In this document: positions 8,380-18,217 of the stretch, piece after piece
Numbering within the stretch: the stretch's first letter is position 1
Layout of the letters: each line of letters starts with the position of its first letter
NCBI GenBank assembly: GCA_016763185.1
Contig: JAESUG010000150.1
Location: 1-42,602, forward strand
Origin: Robiginitomaculum sp.
GTDB taxonomy: Bacteria; Pseudomonadota; Alphaproteobacteria; Caulobacterales; Maricaulaceae
Length of the DNA: 42,602 nt
Reading direction: 5' to 3'
Notes under the pieces: model-generated
Seen by the model: only the letters and a program-made list of their open reading frames with translations
The model's database searches: none
What the model was told of the DNA's origin: nothing
Translations under genes and position numbers: made by a program

Positions 8380-8865
8380 ATGAGCACTGAACAAATCTTC
8401 GAGCCGCATATTCTGATAGACGCCGATGCCTGTCCGGTCCGCGACGAGGTGTACAAAGTGGCACAGCGCCACCAAGCTTTGGTGACCGTGGTCAGCAACA
8501 GCTATTTACGGGTGCCCGCCCACGCGCAGGTCCACCAAGTCATTGTTGATGACAAAGCCGATGCTGCCGATGATTATATTGCGCAGCGGGCAAACCAATG
8601 TTCGGTAGTGATCACCGCAGATATTTTACTGGCAGAGCGCTGTCTAAAAACCGGCTCGATTGTCCTTGCACCCAGCGGCAAGCCATTTACACCAGAGACC
8701 ATTGGCGGAGCGTTGGCGATGCGTGAACTGATGGTCGATTTACGCGCCGGCGCCGGGAGCGAAAACATCGGTGGCCCGGCGGCATTTACCACAAAAGACC
8801 GCTCCCGGTTTTTGCAAATTTTGCACGAAAGCCTGGTGCAAATGGCGCGGGCAAGACCAAATTAA
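8380..8865 (+). CDS. YaiI/YqxD-family (DUF188) protein
   Basis: The 161-residue protein belongs to the DUF188 family, predicted to have a PIN/NYN-like nuclease fold. The family signature ILIDADACPV (residues 11-20, acidic Asp14 and Asp16) opens the protein. VVITADILLAERCL and the C-terminal GGPAAFTTKDRSRFLQ segment follow. The start at 8380 is chosen over an in-frame GTG at 8353 because it gives the usual family length and N-terminus. Its function is not established; a nuclease role is a fold-based inference. It lies 48 bases after the histidine kinase gene on the same strand and could be co-transcribed. Confidence 0.88.
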   Translation: MSTEQIFEPHILIDADACPVRDEVYKVAQRHQALVTVVSNSYLRVPAHAQVHQVIVDDKADAADDYIAQRANQCSVVITADILLAERCLKTGSIVLAPSGKPFTPETIGGALAMRELMVDLRAGAGSENIGGPAAFTTKDRSRFLQILHESLVQMARARPN

Positions 8866-8928
8866 TTTCGCTTGATCCGTTGGCCACGGTTCGCTACCGT
8901 TTGCGCTGATATGTAACAGGAGCCTCCC

Positions 8929-9258
8929 ATGTCCCAAATTCAACTTAGCAATTTAGAGACCATTCCCGGTACAAAAATCACCAAGCATTTGGGGTTGGTG
9001 CAAGGCAATACGGTACGGGCCAAGCACTTAGGCCGGGATATTTTGTCTGGTTTGAAAAATATTGTTGGCGGTGAGTTACATGCCTATACCGAATTATTGA
9101 CCGAGTCGCGTCAACAAAGCACGAGCCGGATGATGGATGAGGCCAGAGCCTTGGGCGCAAATGCCATTATTTGTGTCCGGTATTCGACCTCATCGGTGAG
9201 TCCGGGTGCCTCAGAGTTATACGCCTATGGCACAGCCGTAGTGGTCGAACCCTTATGA
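8929..9258 (+). CDS. YbjQ-family (DUF74) protein, soluble
   Basis: The 109-residue protein has typical YbjQ/UPF0145 length and pattern: an ETIPG opening, a KNIVGGELHAYTELL segment near residues 40-55, MMDEARALGANAIICVRY and a terminal YAYGTAVVV strand. These small proteins form ring-like oligomers and have been called putative heavy-metal-binding domains, but no clear role is known. AGGAG precedes the ATG. Its TGA overlaps the ATG of a second YbjQ-like gene, so the two are translationally coupled and may form one hetero-oligomer. Confidence 0.9.
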   Translation: MSQIQLSNLETIPGTKITKHLGLVQGNTVRAKHLGRDILSGLKNIVGGELHAYTELLTESRQQSTSRMMDEARALGANAIICVRYSTSSVSPGASELYAYGTAVVVEPL

Positions 9259-9695
9259 CGGCGCTTGGCGTTTTCGCGGTATTATTGGTCATCGGTTTTG
9301 TGTTCGGCCGGATCAACGAGGCCGCGCATTTTGTTGATCTGAACCGGCGTGAAGCCCGATTGTCTCACATGGTTTTATCTAGCTCTAAACAGGTTCCTAG
9401 CGGCGCGATGGATACAAGTTTTGTTTCGGGCAATGTGGTGGTTTCTATTGATTATTATAAACGCATCCTGGCGGCGCTTAAAAGCATAGTTGGCGGCGAG
9501 ATCGGCAGCTATCAAACCTTGCTAACCCGCGCCCGGCGTGAGGCGGTGTTGCGTATGGCAGAACAGGCGCACAGCAATGGCGCAAATTATGTGGCGTGTG
9601 TGCGGCTGGAAACAGCTTCGGTATTTCAAAACGAACAAGGCGTTGGTTCATTGGAAGTTTATGCCTATGGCACGGCCTTAAAAACAGATAATTAG
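9255..9695 (+). CDS. membrane-anchored YbjQ-like protein
   Basis: The ATG overlaps the stop codon of the previous gene (ATGA at 9255-9258). The 146-residue product has an N-terminal membrane helix (about residues 3-18), a linker, and then a YbjQ domain from about residue 60. The landmarks match its neighbour: LKSIVGGEIGSYQTLL, RMAEQAHSNGANYVACVRL and a terminal VYAYGTAL. It therefore looks like a duplicated YbjQ that gained a membrane anchor. Its stop codon overlaps that of the convergent rsmJ gene by 4 bases. Function is unknown; tethering the soluble partner to the membrane is an inference from coupling. Confidence 0.8.
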   Translation: MTALGVFAVLLVIGFVFGRINEAAHFVDLNRREARLSHMVLSSSKQVPSGAMDTSFVSGNVVVSIDYYKRILAALKSIVGGEIGSYQTLLTRARREAVLRMAEQAHSNGANYVACVRLETASVFQNEQGVGSLEVYAYGTALKTDN

Positions 9696-10285
9696 CGGGC
9701 AAAAATTAGATATTTGGTGGTTTTTCCACTGAGTGTGGATGACGGGTTTGGGATCGTATCTGGCAAAGCAGATAGCATGGGCCATTTGACCACCACTCGC
9801 TTGCGGGCATGAAGCAGTGCAGCTTGGATCAACAAAGCGCTATCGTCATCCGATCCGACCACTTCGCGCAATTGGCGCATTTGTTGTTTGACCAAAGCAG
9901 ATTTTAAGCGTGCGGGGTGCATCGGGTCAATATACACCGTGCTGGGCGCAAGGCCCGCCAATACCTGTCTGGCATCTCCAAACAATAAGGTAATTCTTGA
10001 TGCCGGTTCCGCAAACAATGGTTCGGCGGCTTTGGCTTGTTTCAAAGCAAGCTCCAAGGCGCGGGCAATTGCGGCGGAGCGCTCGATCAGCGTAACTTTG
10101 GCCCCTAAATGCGCCAACACAAAACCATCGCGGCCCAACCCGGCAGTGGCATCAATAATATCTGGGGTCCGGCCTTTGGTCAGGCCCACCGCTTTGGCCA
10201 AGGCTTGGCCCCGGCCGCCGCCTTGGGTTAACCGATGGCGAAAGGCGGCATTGGTAAAGTCAATGTCTGGGAGTTTGGGGACCAT
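9692..10285 (-). CDS. rsmJ: 16S rRNA m2G1516 methyltransferase RsmJ
   Basis: The 197-residue class I SAM-dependent methyltransferase has the RsmJ (YhiQ) signature. The SAM-binding DATAGLGRDGFVLAHLG loop lies near residues 45-62, followed by VTLIERS. The YIDPMHPARLKSALVKQQMR block near 118-137 is characteristic of this family, with DDDSALL and KRVVVKWP after it. RsmJ makes N2-methylguanosine at position 1516 of 16S rRNA. The gene starts 7 bases after the stop of the HerA-like ATPase gene, so they form an operon. It is short compared with E. coli RsmJ because the N-terminal extension is missing. Confidence 0.85.
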   Translation of the reverse strand: MVPKLPDIDFTNAAFRHRLTQGGGRGQALAKAVGLTKGRTPDIIDATAGLGRDGFVLAHLGAKVTLIERSAAIARALELALKQAKAAEPLFAEPASRITLLFGDARQVLAGLAPSTVYIDPMHPARLKSALVKQQMRQLREVVGSDDDSALLIQAALLHARKRVVVKWPMLSALPDTIPNPSSTLSGKTTKYLIFAR

Positions 10286-10291
10286 GGTCGT

Positions 10292-11800
10292 CTAGCGAAA
10301 AAACGTACCCAAAATACCACGCACCAGCTGACGCGTAACCTGAGTGGTAGCGGTGCGGATGGCGGATTTTAGGGCGGCTTCACCAACGCTTTGCCGCCTT
10401 GATGAACGACGTCGCTTGGCTGTTGGTTTTCTTCGTGCCGGTTTGGTGGTTTTCATTTTAGCGCGGGACGCTTTTTTTGCTTCTTCTTGTGCCAGTTTTG
10501 TGGCGGTTTCCTTGCGAGCGGCGAGCGCTTCATAAGCCGAGTTGCGATCAACATCATCGTCGTAGACACCAGACACCGGGCTGGCCACCTGTACGGCAGC
10601 GCGCTCGGCGGCGTTGGCGGGGCCAAGGCGCGATGCGGGCGGGCGGATCAAGGTGCGGGCGACCATGGCCGGGCGGCCTTTATGGTCCAATGTGGAGACC
10701 AAAGCTTCGCCAATGCCAAGCTCGGTAATGATAGTTTCGGTATCAAAGGCCGGGTTGGGCCGAAAACTGTCGGCGGCGGCGCGAACCGCTTTTCGTTCGT
10801 TCGGGGTATAGGCACGAAGCGCGTGTTGGATGCGATTGCCCAATTGGGCCAACACGCCTTCGGGAATATCGCGGGGATTTTGCGTGACAAAATATACGCC
10901 AACCCCTTTGGAGCGCACCAATTTGACCACTTGTTCAACTTTTTCCAGTAATGCCTTGGGCGCGTGTTTGAACAACAAGTGGGCTTCATCAAAGAAAAAC
11001 ACCAATTTGGGCTGATCCGGATCGCCAATTTCAGGCAGTTCCTCAAACAGCTCGGACAATAACCACAACAAGAAAATAGAATACAGTCGTGGGTTTTGGA
11101 TCAATTGAGTTGCGTCCAAAATATTGATAAACCCGCGCCCGTTTTCGTCCGTACGCATAAAGTCTTTCAATAATAACGCCGGCTCGCCAAAAAACCGTTC
11201 GGCCCCTTCGCGCTTCATGACCAATAATGAGCGTTGGATGGCACCAATGCTGGCTTTGGTGACATTGCCATATTCAGCAGATATTTCGGCGGCGTTTTCC
11301 GCCATGAAGGACAGCATGGACCGCAAGTCTTTCAGATCAAGCAATAACAGGTTTTCAAGATCAGCAATTTCAAAAGCAATGGTCAACACGCCCTCTTGGG
11401 TCGGGTTCAAGTTCATCAAGCGCGCCAATAAAATCGGCCCCATTTCCGAAATTGTCGTGCGAACGGGGTGGCCTTTCTTGCCATACAGGTCCCAAAAAAT
11501 TACTGATGCCGCTTCATAAGAATAGCCTTCCAGCCCAATTTTATGGGCGCGCGCCAAAAGTTTTTCGTGTAGTTTATGATCCGCGCTCCCTGCGACGCAA
11601 AGCCCGGAAAGATCGCCCTTCACATCGGCGCAAAACACCGGAGTTCCGGCATCGGCAAAGCCTTGGGCCAATATTTGTAAGGTGACGGTTTTTCCGGTTC
11701 CCGTAGCTCCAGCGACCAACCCGTGCCGGTTGGCAACCGCTAAGTTCAAGTTTTGGGCGCTGCCATCATCCGCGCCGCCTAGAAAAAGGTTGTTGTTCAT
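10292..11800 (-). CDS. HerA-like ATPase (DUF853 family)
   Basis: The 502-residue protein is a FtsK/HerA-type RecA-fold ATPase of the DUF853 family. The Walker A motif GATGTGKT is at residues 31-38. Walker B is in [12 protein letters not shown], and a [35 protein letters not shown]-type sensor region follows. The C-terminal 80 residues are rich in Lys and Arg, which suggests nucleic-acid contact. The ATG at 11800 is chosen over an in-frame upstream start because AGGA lies 7 bases before it. The biological role of DUF853 ATPases is not settled; an exporter or DNA-translocase-type motor is possible. It shares a transcript with rsmJ. Confidence 0.85.
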   Translation of the reverse strand: MNNNLFLGGADDGSAQNLNLAVANRHGLVAGATGTGKTVTLQILAQGFADAGTPVFCADVKGDLSGLCVAGSADHKLHEKLLARAHKIGLEGYSYEAASVIFWDLYGKKGHPVRTTISEMGPILLARLMNLNPTQEGVLTIAFEIADLENLLLLDLKDLRSMLSFMAENAAEISAEYGNVTKASIGAIQRSLLVMKREGAERFFGEPALLLKDFMRTDENGRGFINILDATQLIQNPRLYSIFLLWLLSELFEELPEIGDPDQPKLVFFFDEAHLLFKHAPKALLEKVEQVVKLVRSKGVGVYFVTQNPRDIPEGVLAQLGNRIQHALRAYTPNERKAVRAAADSFRPNPAFDTETIITELGIGEALVSTLDHKGRPAMVARTLIRPPASRLGPANAAERAAVQVASPVSGVYDDDVDRNSAYEALAARKETATKLAQEEAKKASRAKMKTTKPARRKPTAKRRRSSRRQSVGEAALKSAIRTATTQVTRQLVRGILGTFFR

Positions 11801-11875
11801 TGCTTGTATCCTGCCCGGTTTTGCGCTCAAGATACGCCACGGCAGATGAAACAGGCAATGGCAAAGGACATAAAA

Positions 11876-12934
11876 ATGGATACCGCAACCCGAACCGGAA
11901 TTATGATCTTGGCCAGCGCCACTGTGATCGTTGGATTGTATTGGTTTCGAGAGGTATTGGCGCCGTTTGCGTTGGCGGTTTTCTTATGGCTGGTGATCGA
12001 CGGCTTTGCCGATAAAATCGAGGGTTGGCTACGAATTATTCCGCGCTGGTTTGCTTTGTCGTTGGCTTTGTTGATGGTTACGTTGGCCATTGGGGTCATT
12101 GGTTATGTTATTATTGATACCGCCAACGGCCTAGTGACCAATAGCGCTGCTTATGAGGCTCGATTAAATGAGTTAACCGCAAGCATTTTTGCTCTCTTTA
12201 GCCAAGATACCGCCCCGACTGTGGGCCAATTGTTAACCAGAGCAAACCCGGCACGCTTTTTGGCCGCTTTAGCCGGGTCGTTGCAAAGCTTAACTTCGGA
12301 CGCCTTGTTTGTGGCGGTTTATGTTGGGTTTTTATTTGGTGCTCAAGCCAATTTCCCGGCGAAATTGGCCGGCATGTTTCGTGACCCGCAACGGCTAGCA
12401 AAAGCCTCAGCTTTGGTGGGTTCCATGCGGGTTGCTATCGAGAAATATTTATGGGTGCAAACGGTGACCGCTGCTGCGACTGCGATTGGTTCTTGGGTGG
12501 TGATGGTCGCGGTCGGGGTTGATCAGGCTTTGTTTTGGGCCTTTGTGATTTTTTTACTGAACTATGTGCCGACCATCGGTCCGATCATCGGTACTATCTT
12601 TCCGGTGCTGTTTGCCTTGGTACAATTTAATACCTATTGGGAACCAATGGTGATTTTAGCAGGTGTTGGTTTTTTCCAATTTTCGATCGGAACTTTTTTG
12701 CAGCCAAGAATGCAAGGGGACAGCATGAACCTTTCAACATTAGTGGTGATCGTTACTTTGTCAATTTGGGGTGTGATCTGGGGCATTCCGGGAATGTTCT
12801 TATCGGCGCCGCTAACGGTCATGTTGATGATGGTATTGGCGCAAATGCCCGGCACAAGATGGATAGCTGTGATCTTGTCAATGGACGGCCAACCCGAAAA
12901 AGGACTGGAGCCGAGCGCCAAACCGTCTGAATAG
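11876..12934 (+). CDS. AI-2E family (PerM/TqsA-like) membrane protein
   Basis: The 352-residue polytopic membrane protein is of the AI-2E/UPF0118 family. Hydrophobic segments fall at about residues 8-50, 60-90, 145-165, 205-270 and 280-335, with the family-typical loop [20 protein letters not shown] and the later [15 protein letters not shown]. Members have been linked to autoinducer-2 export or sodium/proton antiport; the substrate here is unknown. The frame opens at 11804, but AAGGA placed 7 bases before ATG 11876 marks the likely start. It is divergent from the HerA-like gene. Confidence 0.85.
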   Translation: MDTATRTGIMILASATVIVGLYWFREVLAPFALAVFLWLVIDGFADKIEGWLRIIPRWFALSLALLMVTLAIGVIGYVIIDTANGLVTNSAAYEARLNELTASIFALFSQDTAPTVGQLLTRANPARFLAALAGSLQSLTSDALFVAVYVGFLFGAQANFPAKLAGMFRDPQRLAKASALVGSMRVAIEKYLWVQTVTAAATAIGSWVVMVAVGVDQALFWAFVIFLLNYVPTIGPIIGTIFPVLFALVQFNTYWEPMVILAGVGFFQFSIGTFLQPRMQGDSMNLSTLVVIVTLSIWGVIWGIPGMFLSAPLTVMLMMVLAQMPGTRWIAVILSMDGQPEKGLEPSAKPSE

Positions 12935-13260
12935 TCCTGTTTCTCACGTGGATGTGAACTTTGCGGCGCGCTTTGTGACCGATATGGCTCTCTGTGGGGA
13001 TGGGTTTTAATTTATGGGCCTTCTATACTAGCGCTCACGCAACCGGAATCAGTTCAGGCCTGCGCGTGCGCCCCCCAGCCTGCATTGTCAGGCCTGTTTC
13101 GGGTCGCCAGACACTGTCCCCGTCTGGCGACCCATCCGGTTTCCTTTTTTCAAATTATGCTTGCGAAGACGCCACAAACGCGGATATGCCTATAGTTCGT
13201 AATGAGCGTGCTTGGCGCAAACGAACTTTGTGTTCGTCGCCAGCCCGCAAAAGAGGTTTC
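12935..13260. other. 326-base leader region before the glutamate dehydrogenase gene
   Basis: The frame of the dehydrogenase stays open upstream to 12994, but the encoded residues do not look like a protein and overlap a strong hairpin (13101-13133). I therefore treat this region as non-coding. A TATACT element near 13025 could be a -10 box, without a clear -35. The rest shows nothing recognisable. Confidence 0.5.
13101..13151 (+). terminator. strong hairpin followed by a T-rich run (terminator or attenuator)
   Basis: GGGTCGCCAGAC (13101-13112) pairs perfectly with GTCTGGCGACCC (13122-13133) around a 9-base loop. A T-rich tract (TTTCCTTTTTT) begins a few bases later. It can end transcription from the AI-2E-family gene. 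It lies 110-160 bases before the dehydrogenase start codon, so it may also act as a leader attenuator for that gene if the promoter lies upstream. Confidence 0.6.
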
Positions 13261-16200
13261 ATGGGCGTGACCAATGGCAGTCATCTAGCTTTTTCGGTAG
13301 AAGATTTTCTTGTTCTGGCAGCAGGACCTGCGGGGCGGGTTTTTCAAGAAGATGGCGCGGTAGCGCTGGCCAGTAAATCATTTCTAAGCGGTATTCAGGC
13401 AAACGCTGTTACGGACGACTTACATGGGCTGTCTATGGCAGATGTCTTGTGTTTAAGCGCGAAGCTGTGGGCGTTTGGTGATGCGCGGGCTCCGGGTGAA
13501 ACCTTGGTTCGGATCGTTTCTGGTATCGGCGCGAAAGGTCGTGACATTGGCTTAGATGTGCTGGAGATCATCACCGGTGATAAATCATTTTTAGTTGATA
13601 GCGTCATGGGAGAGTTGGCCAGACAAGAAGTGCAAACGCGAGCCATTTTTCATCCGGTGATTGATATTGGCCGTTTAGACGATGGTCCTCGTTCGGGGCG
13701 CGCCCCATTGATCCGAGAATCGTTCATTCAGGTTCATATGGAACCCTTAAGCCCACAAGCAAAACAACAAGTTTTGGTGGGCGTGCGTGCCACACTCGAA
13801 GACGTGAGCTTAGCAACCGGCGACTGGATGGCCATGCGCGGCGCGATGAACCATGCCATTGAGGAGCTGCAAAACGCACCGTCGGCAGCACCCGAAGAAG
13901 AGATATTGGAGTGTGTTGAGTTCTTACGTTGGTTACGCGACGAACATTTTGCGTTTTTGGGTTCTCGGCAATACGTATTTCCAGCCAACAAAAAGGGCGA
14001 GCTTTTGCACGCAGAGCCAAATATTGTCGAAGGCTCCGGTCTGGGGATTTTACGAAATGACGAAACCAATGTGTTACGCAAAGGCTCTGAGCCATCAGTT
14101 TTGGCCAGAACCACCGAAGATCGTTCGAATAAACCAACCCCGTTAATTGTTGCCAAATCCAATATGCGCTCGCGCGTTCATCGCCAAGTATATATGGACT
14201 ATATTGGGGTAAAACGCTGGAACGAAGATGGACAAATCATTGGTGAAACGCGCTTTGTTGGCTTGTTCACCGCTGAAGCCTATGACCGAATGGCCCGTGA
14301 TGTGCCGTTGATCCGCCGTAAAGTAAGACGGGTGTTGGCCCTTTCCGAGCAGGCTGCCGGAAGCCATAATGCCAAGCGCCTGCAAAACATCGTTGAAAAT
14401 TATCCTAGAGACGAATTGTTTCAGATCGACGAAAAAGATCTTTTGGAAATTTCTCGCGGGATTTTGTATTTGTTTGATCGGCCGCGCCCAAAGATATTTG
14501 TGCGCCGGGACCAGTTTAACCGGTTTGTTTCAATCTTCGTCTTTATACCCAAAGAGCGCTATAATACTCAGATGCGCGAAAATGTTGGCGAGCTATTGCG
14601 CCAAGCCTATGGCGGCAGAATGTCGGCCTATTATCCTCATTTTGGGGATGGGCCATTGGCGCGGGTACATTTCATTATTGGGCTGGACCCTAAAAACCAT
14701 TTGTTACCGGACATGGAAGCGCTGGAGCTTCAATTGGTGGAGCTGGCCCGCAGTTGGCACGACCGGTTGGAAAGCCGAGCTAGAGAAGCCAATGTTTCAA
14801 AGAATATCCACGCTAGGTTACCGATGTATCGCAAGGCGTTTTCTGCCGCCTACCGCGAAGCGTTTAGCGCCCGCCAAGCGGTAGGAGATGTCCTAAAGAT
14901 AGAAGCGCTTGGCAAACAAGGGGGGCTGTCGGCCCATGTCTATCGTTTGGACGATGATGCGCCCGCGGCCTTGCGGGTAAAATTGTTCAAAACCGGTGAA
15001 GGCTTGCATTTATCGGCGGTGATGCCGATGTTCGAGGAAATGGGAATTCATGTGGTCACCGAGGCCAGCTATCCAATTCGTCGCCAAGACAACACCCAAA
15101 TTTGGGTACATGCATTTGAAATGGTCCGAGCCGATGGGGAACCGGTCAATCTGTCCTTGATCAAAAAACCGGTCGAAGCTGCTTTGGTCGCCATTTGGAG
15201 CGGTAAATCCGAAAATGATGGGTTTAATCGGTTGATTTTATCCTTGGGGGTAAGTTGGCGCGCGGTGGCTTTCTTGCGAACTTGTGCCAAATACCGACAG
15301 CAAACCGGTCTTGATCCCAGCCAATTTGTTCAAGAAGAAGCGCTGGCCGAAAATCCAAAAATTGCCACTTTGTTATTGGAGCTGGCGAAGGTCCGGTTTC
15401 AACCAAACAGCAAACAATCTTTGTCGACGCGAGCGCCAAAACAAAAAAAGCTGGTTCGCACTATTTTGCAAGAACTAGAGACAGTTCCTAGCTTGGACCA
15501 TGACAAGGTTTTACGCCGGTTGATGCGGTTAATTTGCGCCGTGCAACGGACCAGCTTTTATCAAACGGACAGCGCTGGCGAGCCATTGCCGCGAATTTCG
15601 ATTAAGATCGCGAGCCGCGAGTTGACAACTATTCCTGCGCCCAAACCCTATCGCGAGATATTTGTTTGGTCGCCACAAGTGGAGGGCGTGCATTTGCGTT
15701 TTGGCCCGGTGGCGCGCGGCGGGCTTCGTTGGTCGGACCGGCGCGATGATTTTCGAACAGAAGTTTTGGGATTGGTCAAAGCCCAACAAGTGAAAAACTC
15801 GGTCATTGTCCCGGTGGGTTCCAAGGGTGGGTTTTTCCCGAAAAATCTGCCAAAATCCGATGATCGAGAGGCGTATCTTGCCGAAGGCATTCGGTCGTAT
15901 CGTGGGTTTATCTCTGGCTTGCTCGATATTACCGATACGCTGGATGGTGATGGCGCGGTGGTTCATCCGCAAAATGTCGTGGTTTGGGACGGCGAAGACC
16001 CGTATTTGGTGGTTGCCGCCGATAAAGGCACCGCTAGTTTTTCTGATATCGCAAATGAACTGGCCACAGAATATGGGTTTTGGTTGGGTGATGCGTTTGC
16101 GTCCGGTGGTTCTGTTGGGTATGACCACAAGAAAATGGGCATTACGGCCAAGGGCGCATGGGAGGCCGTAAAGCGCCACTTCCGTGAAATGGGCAAAAAC

Positions 16201-18186
16201 ATTCAAACCGAGCCGTTTAGCGTCATCGGCGTTGGCGATATGTCGGGCGATGTGTTCGGCAATGGCATGTTGCTCTCCAAGCAAATCGCATTGGTTGCGG
16301 CGTTTGATCATCGCGACATTTTCATTGACCCGGCCCCGAAAGATTTGCTGAAAAACTGGAAAGAACGAAAACGGTTGTTTGATCTACCGCGTTCAAGCTG
16401 GACTGATTACGATCAAAGCCTGCTTTCCAAGGGCGGCGGAGTTTTTTCTCGTTCAGCAAAATCAATTCCATTATCGCCAGAAATACAGAAACTTACGGGG
16501 ATCAGCACGGCAACCGCCCGCCCGAACGAGTTGTTGACGGCACTGTTAACTGCCGAGGTGGAACTGTTATGGTTTGGCGGTATTGGCACGTATATTAAGG
16601 CAGCCGAGGAACAAAACTGGGAAGTGGGCGATAAGGCCAATGATGCCATTCGGATCAATGCGACCCAAGTGGGTGCGAAGGTGTTGGGTGAGGGCGCCAA
16701 TTTGGGTATCACCCAATTAGGGCGCATTGTTTTTGCTAATCATGGCGGTAGGATCAACGCGGATTTTGTCGATAATTCAGCCGGTGTCGATACGTCGGAT
16801 AAGGAAGTAAACTTAAAAATCTTGCTCAACAGCGCCGTGCAGAGCGGCAAGTTAGACATTGCCGGACGTAATAAAATTTTAGCCAGCATGACCGGCGAGG
16901 TTGCTACACAAGTTCTTGAGCACAATTATCAGCAAACTCTAACCTTGTCGCTGGCCGAACGAACCGCGCAAAAAGATATGAACGCGTATGGCCGGTTAAT
17001 GGAAAACCTCGAAGCAGAGGGCCGCCTGGACCGTGCAATTGAAAACTTGCCAGATACGGATGCAGTGTTGGCCCGCTCAACTCAGGGTTCGAGCCAAAGC
17101 CCCGGCCAAAGCTCAGGCATGACCCGCCCCGAAATGGCGACATTGATGGCCTATGCCAAAAACACATTGGTGGAGGATTTGGTGGCTGGCTCTGCCCCAG
17201 ATGACCCACATTTCGAAGCCATGTTGCGTGGTTATTTTCCAAAGCAAGTTCATGAATTTGAGGACGAGCGACAGAACCATCGGTTGCGCCGGGAAATCAT
17301 TGCTACGATTTTGGCCAATGAGATGATCGATCGCGGTGGCCCGACATTTCCCTATCGGTTGTGCGGCAGTGCTGGCGTTGATGCCAATACGGCGGCATTG
17401 TGTTTTGAGGGCGTTCGACAATTATATGGATTTGATGCCTTGGTTGCGCAAACCAATCAGCTTGATAATCAGGTCAGCACCGACGCTCAATATTTTGCAC
17501 ATAGTGAAATTATGCAAGTTTTGCGCCGGCAGAGCTATTGGACAGCGCGGCGGACAAAGCTGTTAAAGGATGGCATTGGCCCGATGCTCAGCACATATTC
17601 GTCCGGCGTGAAAAAACTAAGCAGCTCGTGCGATAATTTTTTATCAAAATATGAGATCGAAAAAGCCAAATTGCGCATTCAAGATATGACCAAGCGCGGT
17701 ATCCCAAAGGCCTTGGCCAAGCGCATTGGCTATTTGCGAGCTTTGATTTCGGCTAGTGATGTGATCGATTTGTCACGAGACGAAGGTTGGCCGTTATTAT
17801 CGGTGGCATGTTTGTATCATGGGTTTGGCGATGTGTTCTGGTTTGATCGTTTGCGCGGTGCAGCTAGCACCTTAGAGGCGGATGATCATTGGGATCGCTT
17901 GGCGGTTCGTCGATTGATCGAAGATTTCTACCGGGCGCAACAACGGTTAACCAGAGCCGCGATGGCGCATATTACCTTGTCGCCGAATAGCTTAAAAATG
18001 GCGCAAGAAACCCCAAGCCGTCATTGGGCCAAACAGGTATTGGCCTCGTTTGTTGAAATAAATGCTGGTGCCGTGGAGCACACGTATTCTGCATTAGAGG
18101 AACTTGATAAGGGTGAATGGACTTTGGCCAAATTGGCGATTGCCAACACGCAAATGCGAGAGCTATCCGTGATTGTGGTAAGTTAA
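13261..18186 (+). CDS. gdhZ: large NAD-specific glutamate dehydrogenase (GDH-180 type)
   Basis: The 1641-residue enzyme oxidatively deaminates L-glutamate to 2-oxoglutarate and ammonia with NAD+. It belongs to the very large GDH class found in alphaproteobacteria and pseudomonads. Residues 1-700 form the long regulatory N-terminus with ACT-like parts. The catalytic core shows GGLRWSDRRDDFRTEVLGL near 820-838, VKNSVIVPVGSKGGFF near 844-858 with catalytic-type lysines 845 and 855, and the nucleotide-binding stretch IGVGDMSGDVFGNG at 989-1002. A long C-terminal region follows, as usual for the class. The ATG at 13261 has AGAGG upstream and gives the normal family length. It is monocistronic, with the convergent psp locus downstream. 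Confidence 0.93.
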   Translation: MGVTNGSHLAFSVEDFLVLAAGPAGRVFQEDGAVALASKSFLSGIQANAVTDDLHGLSMADVLCLSAKLWAFGDARAPGETLVRIVSGIGAKGRDIGLDVLEIITGDKSFLVDSVMGELARQEVQTRAIFHPVIDIGRLDDGPRSGRAPLIRESFIQVHMEPLSPQAKQQVLVGVRATLEDVSLATGDWMAMRGAMNHAIEELQNAPSAAPEEEILECVEFLRWLRDEHFAFLGSRQYVFPANKKGELLHAEPNIVEGSGLGILRNDETNVLRKGSEPSVLARTTEDRSNKPTPLIVAKSNMRSRVHRQVYMDYIGVKRWNEDGQIIGETRFVGLFTAEAYDRMARDVPLIRRKVRRVLALSEQAAGSHNAKRLQNIVENYPRDELFQIDEKDLLEISRGILYLFDRPRPKIFVRRDQFNRFVSIFVFIPKERYNTQMRENVGELLRQAYGGRMSAYYPHFGDGPLARVHFIIGLDPKNHLLPDMEALELQLVELARSWHDRLESRAREANVSKNIHARLPMYRKAFSAAYREAFSARQAVGDVLKIEALGKQGGLSAHVYRLDDDAPAALRVKLFKTGEGLHLSAVMPMFEEMGIHVVTEASYPIRRQDNTQIWVHAFEMVRADGEPVNLSLIKKPVEAALVAIWSGKSENDGFNRLILSLGVSWRAVAFLRTCAKYRQQTGLDPSQFVQEEALAENPKIATLLLELAKVRFQPNSKQSLSTRAPKQKKLVRTILQELETVPSLDHDKVLRRLMRLICAVQRTSFYQTDSAGEPLPRISIKIASRELTTIPAPKPYREIFVWSPQVEGVHLRFGPVARGGLRWSDRRDDFRTEVLGLVKAQQVKNSVIVPVGSKGGFFPKNLPKSDDREAYLAEGIRSYRGFISGLLDITDTLDGDGAVVHPQNVVVWDGEDPYLVVAADKGTASFSDIANELATEYGFWLGDAFASGGSVGYDHKKMGITAKGAWEAVKRHFREMGKNIQTEPFSVIGVGDMSGDVFGNGMLLSKQIALVAAFDHRDIFIDPAPKDLLKNWKERKRLFDLPRSSWTDYDQSLLSKGGGVFSRSAKSIPLSPEIQKLTGISTATARPNELLTALLTAEVELLWFGGIGTYIKAAEEQNWEVGDKANDAIRINATQVGAKVLGEGANLGITQLGRIVFANHGGRINADFVDNSAGVDTSDKEVNLKILLNSAVQSGKLDIAGRNKILASMTGEVATQVLEHNYQQTLTLSLAERTAQKDMNAYGRLMENLEAEGRLDRAIENLPDTDAVLARSTQGSSQSPGQSSGMTRPEMATLMAYAKNTLVEDLVAGSAPDDPHFEAMLRGYFPKQVHEFEDERQNHRLRREIIATILANEMIDRGGPTFPYRLCGSAGVDANTAALCFEGVRQLYGFDALVAQTNQLDNQVSTDAQYFAHSEIMQVLRRQSYWTARRTKLLKDGIGPMLSTYSSGVKKLSSSCDNFLSKYEIEKAKLRIQDMTKRGIPKALAKRIGYLRALISASDVIDLSRDEGWPLLSVACLYHGFGDVFWFDRLRGAASTLEADDHWDRLAVRRLIEDFYRAQQRLTRAAMAHITLSPNSLKMAQETPSRHWAKQVLASFVEINAGAVEHTYSALEELDKGEWTLAKLAIANTQMRELSVIVVS

Positions 18187-18217
18187 AGTCACCGCTAAAA
18201 TACCAAACCCGGTTTGA

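Noticed and set aside
12994-13260. N-terminal extension of the glutamate dehydrogenase frame
   Set aside because: The extra 89 residues overlap a strong hairpin and look non-coding; ATG 13261 has a ribosome-binding site and gives family length.
15529-16311. 260-residue minus-strand frame inside the glutamate dehydrogenase gene
   Set aside because: Antisense shadow of a clearly real gene; no domain and no start signal.
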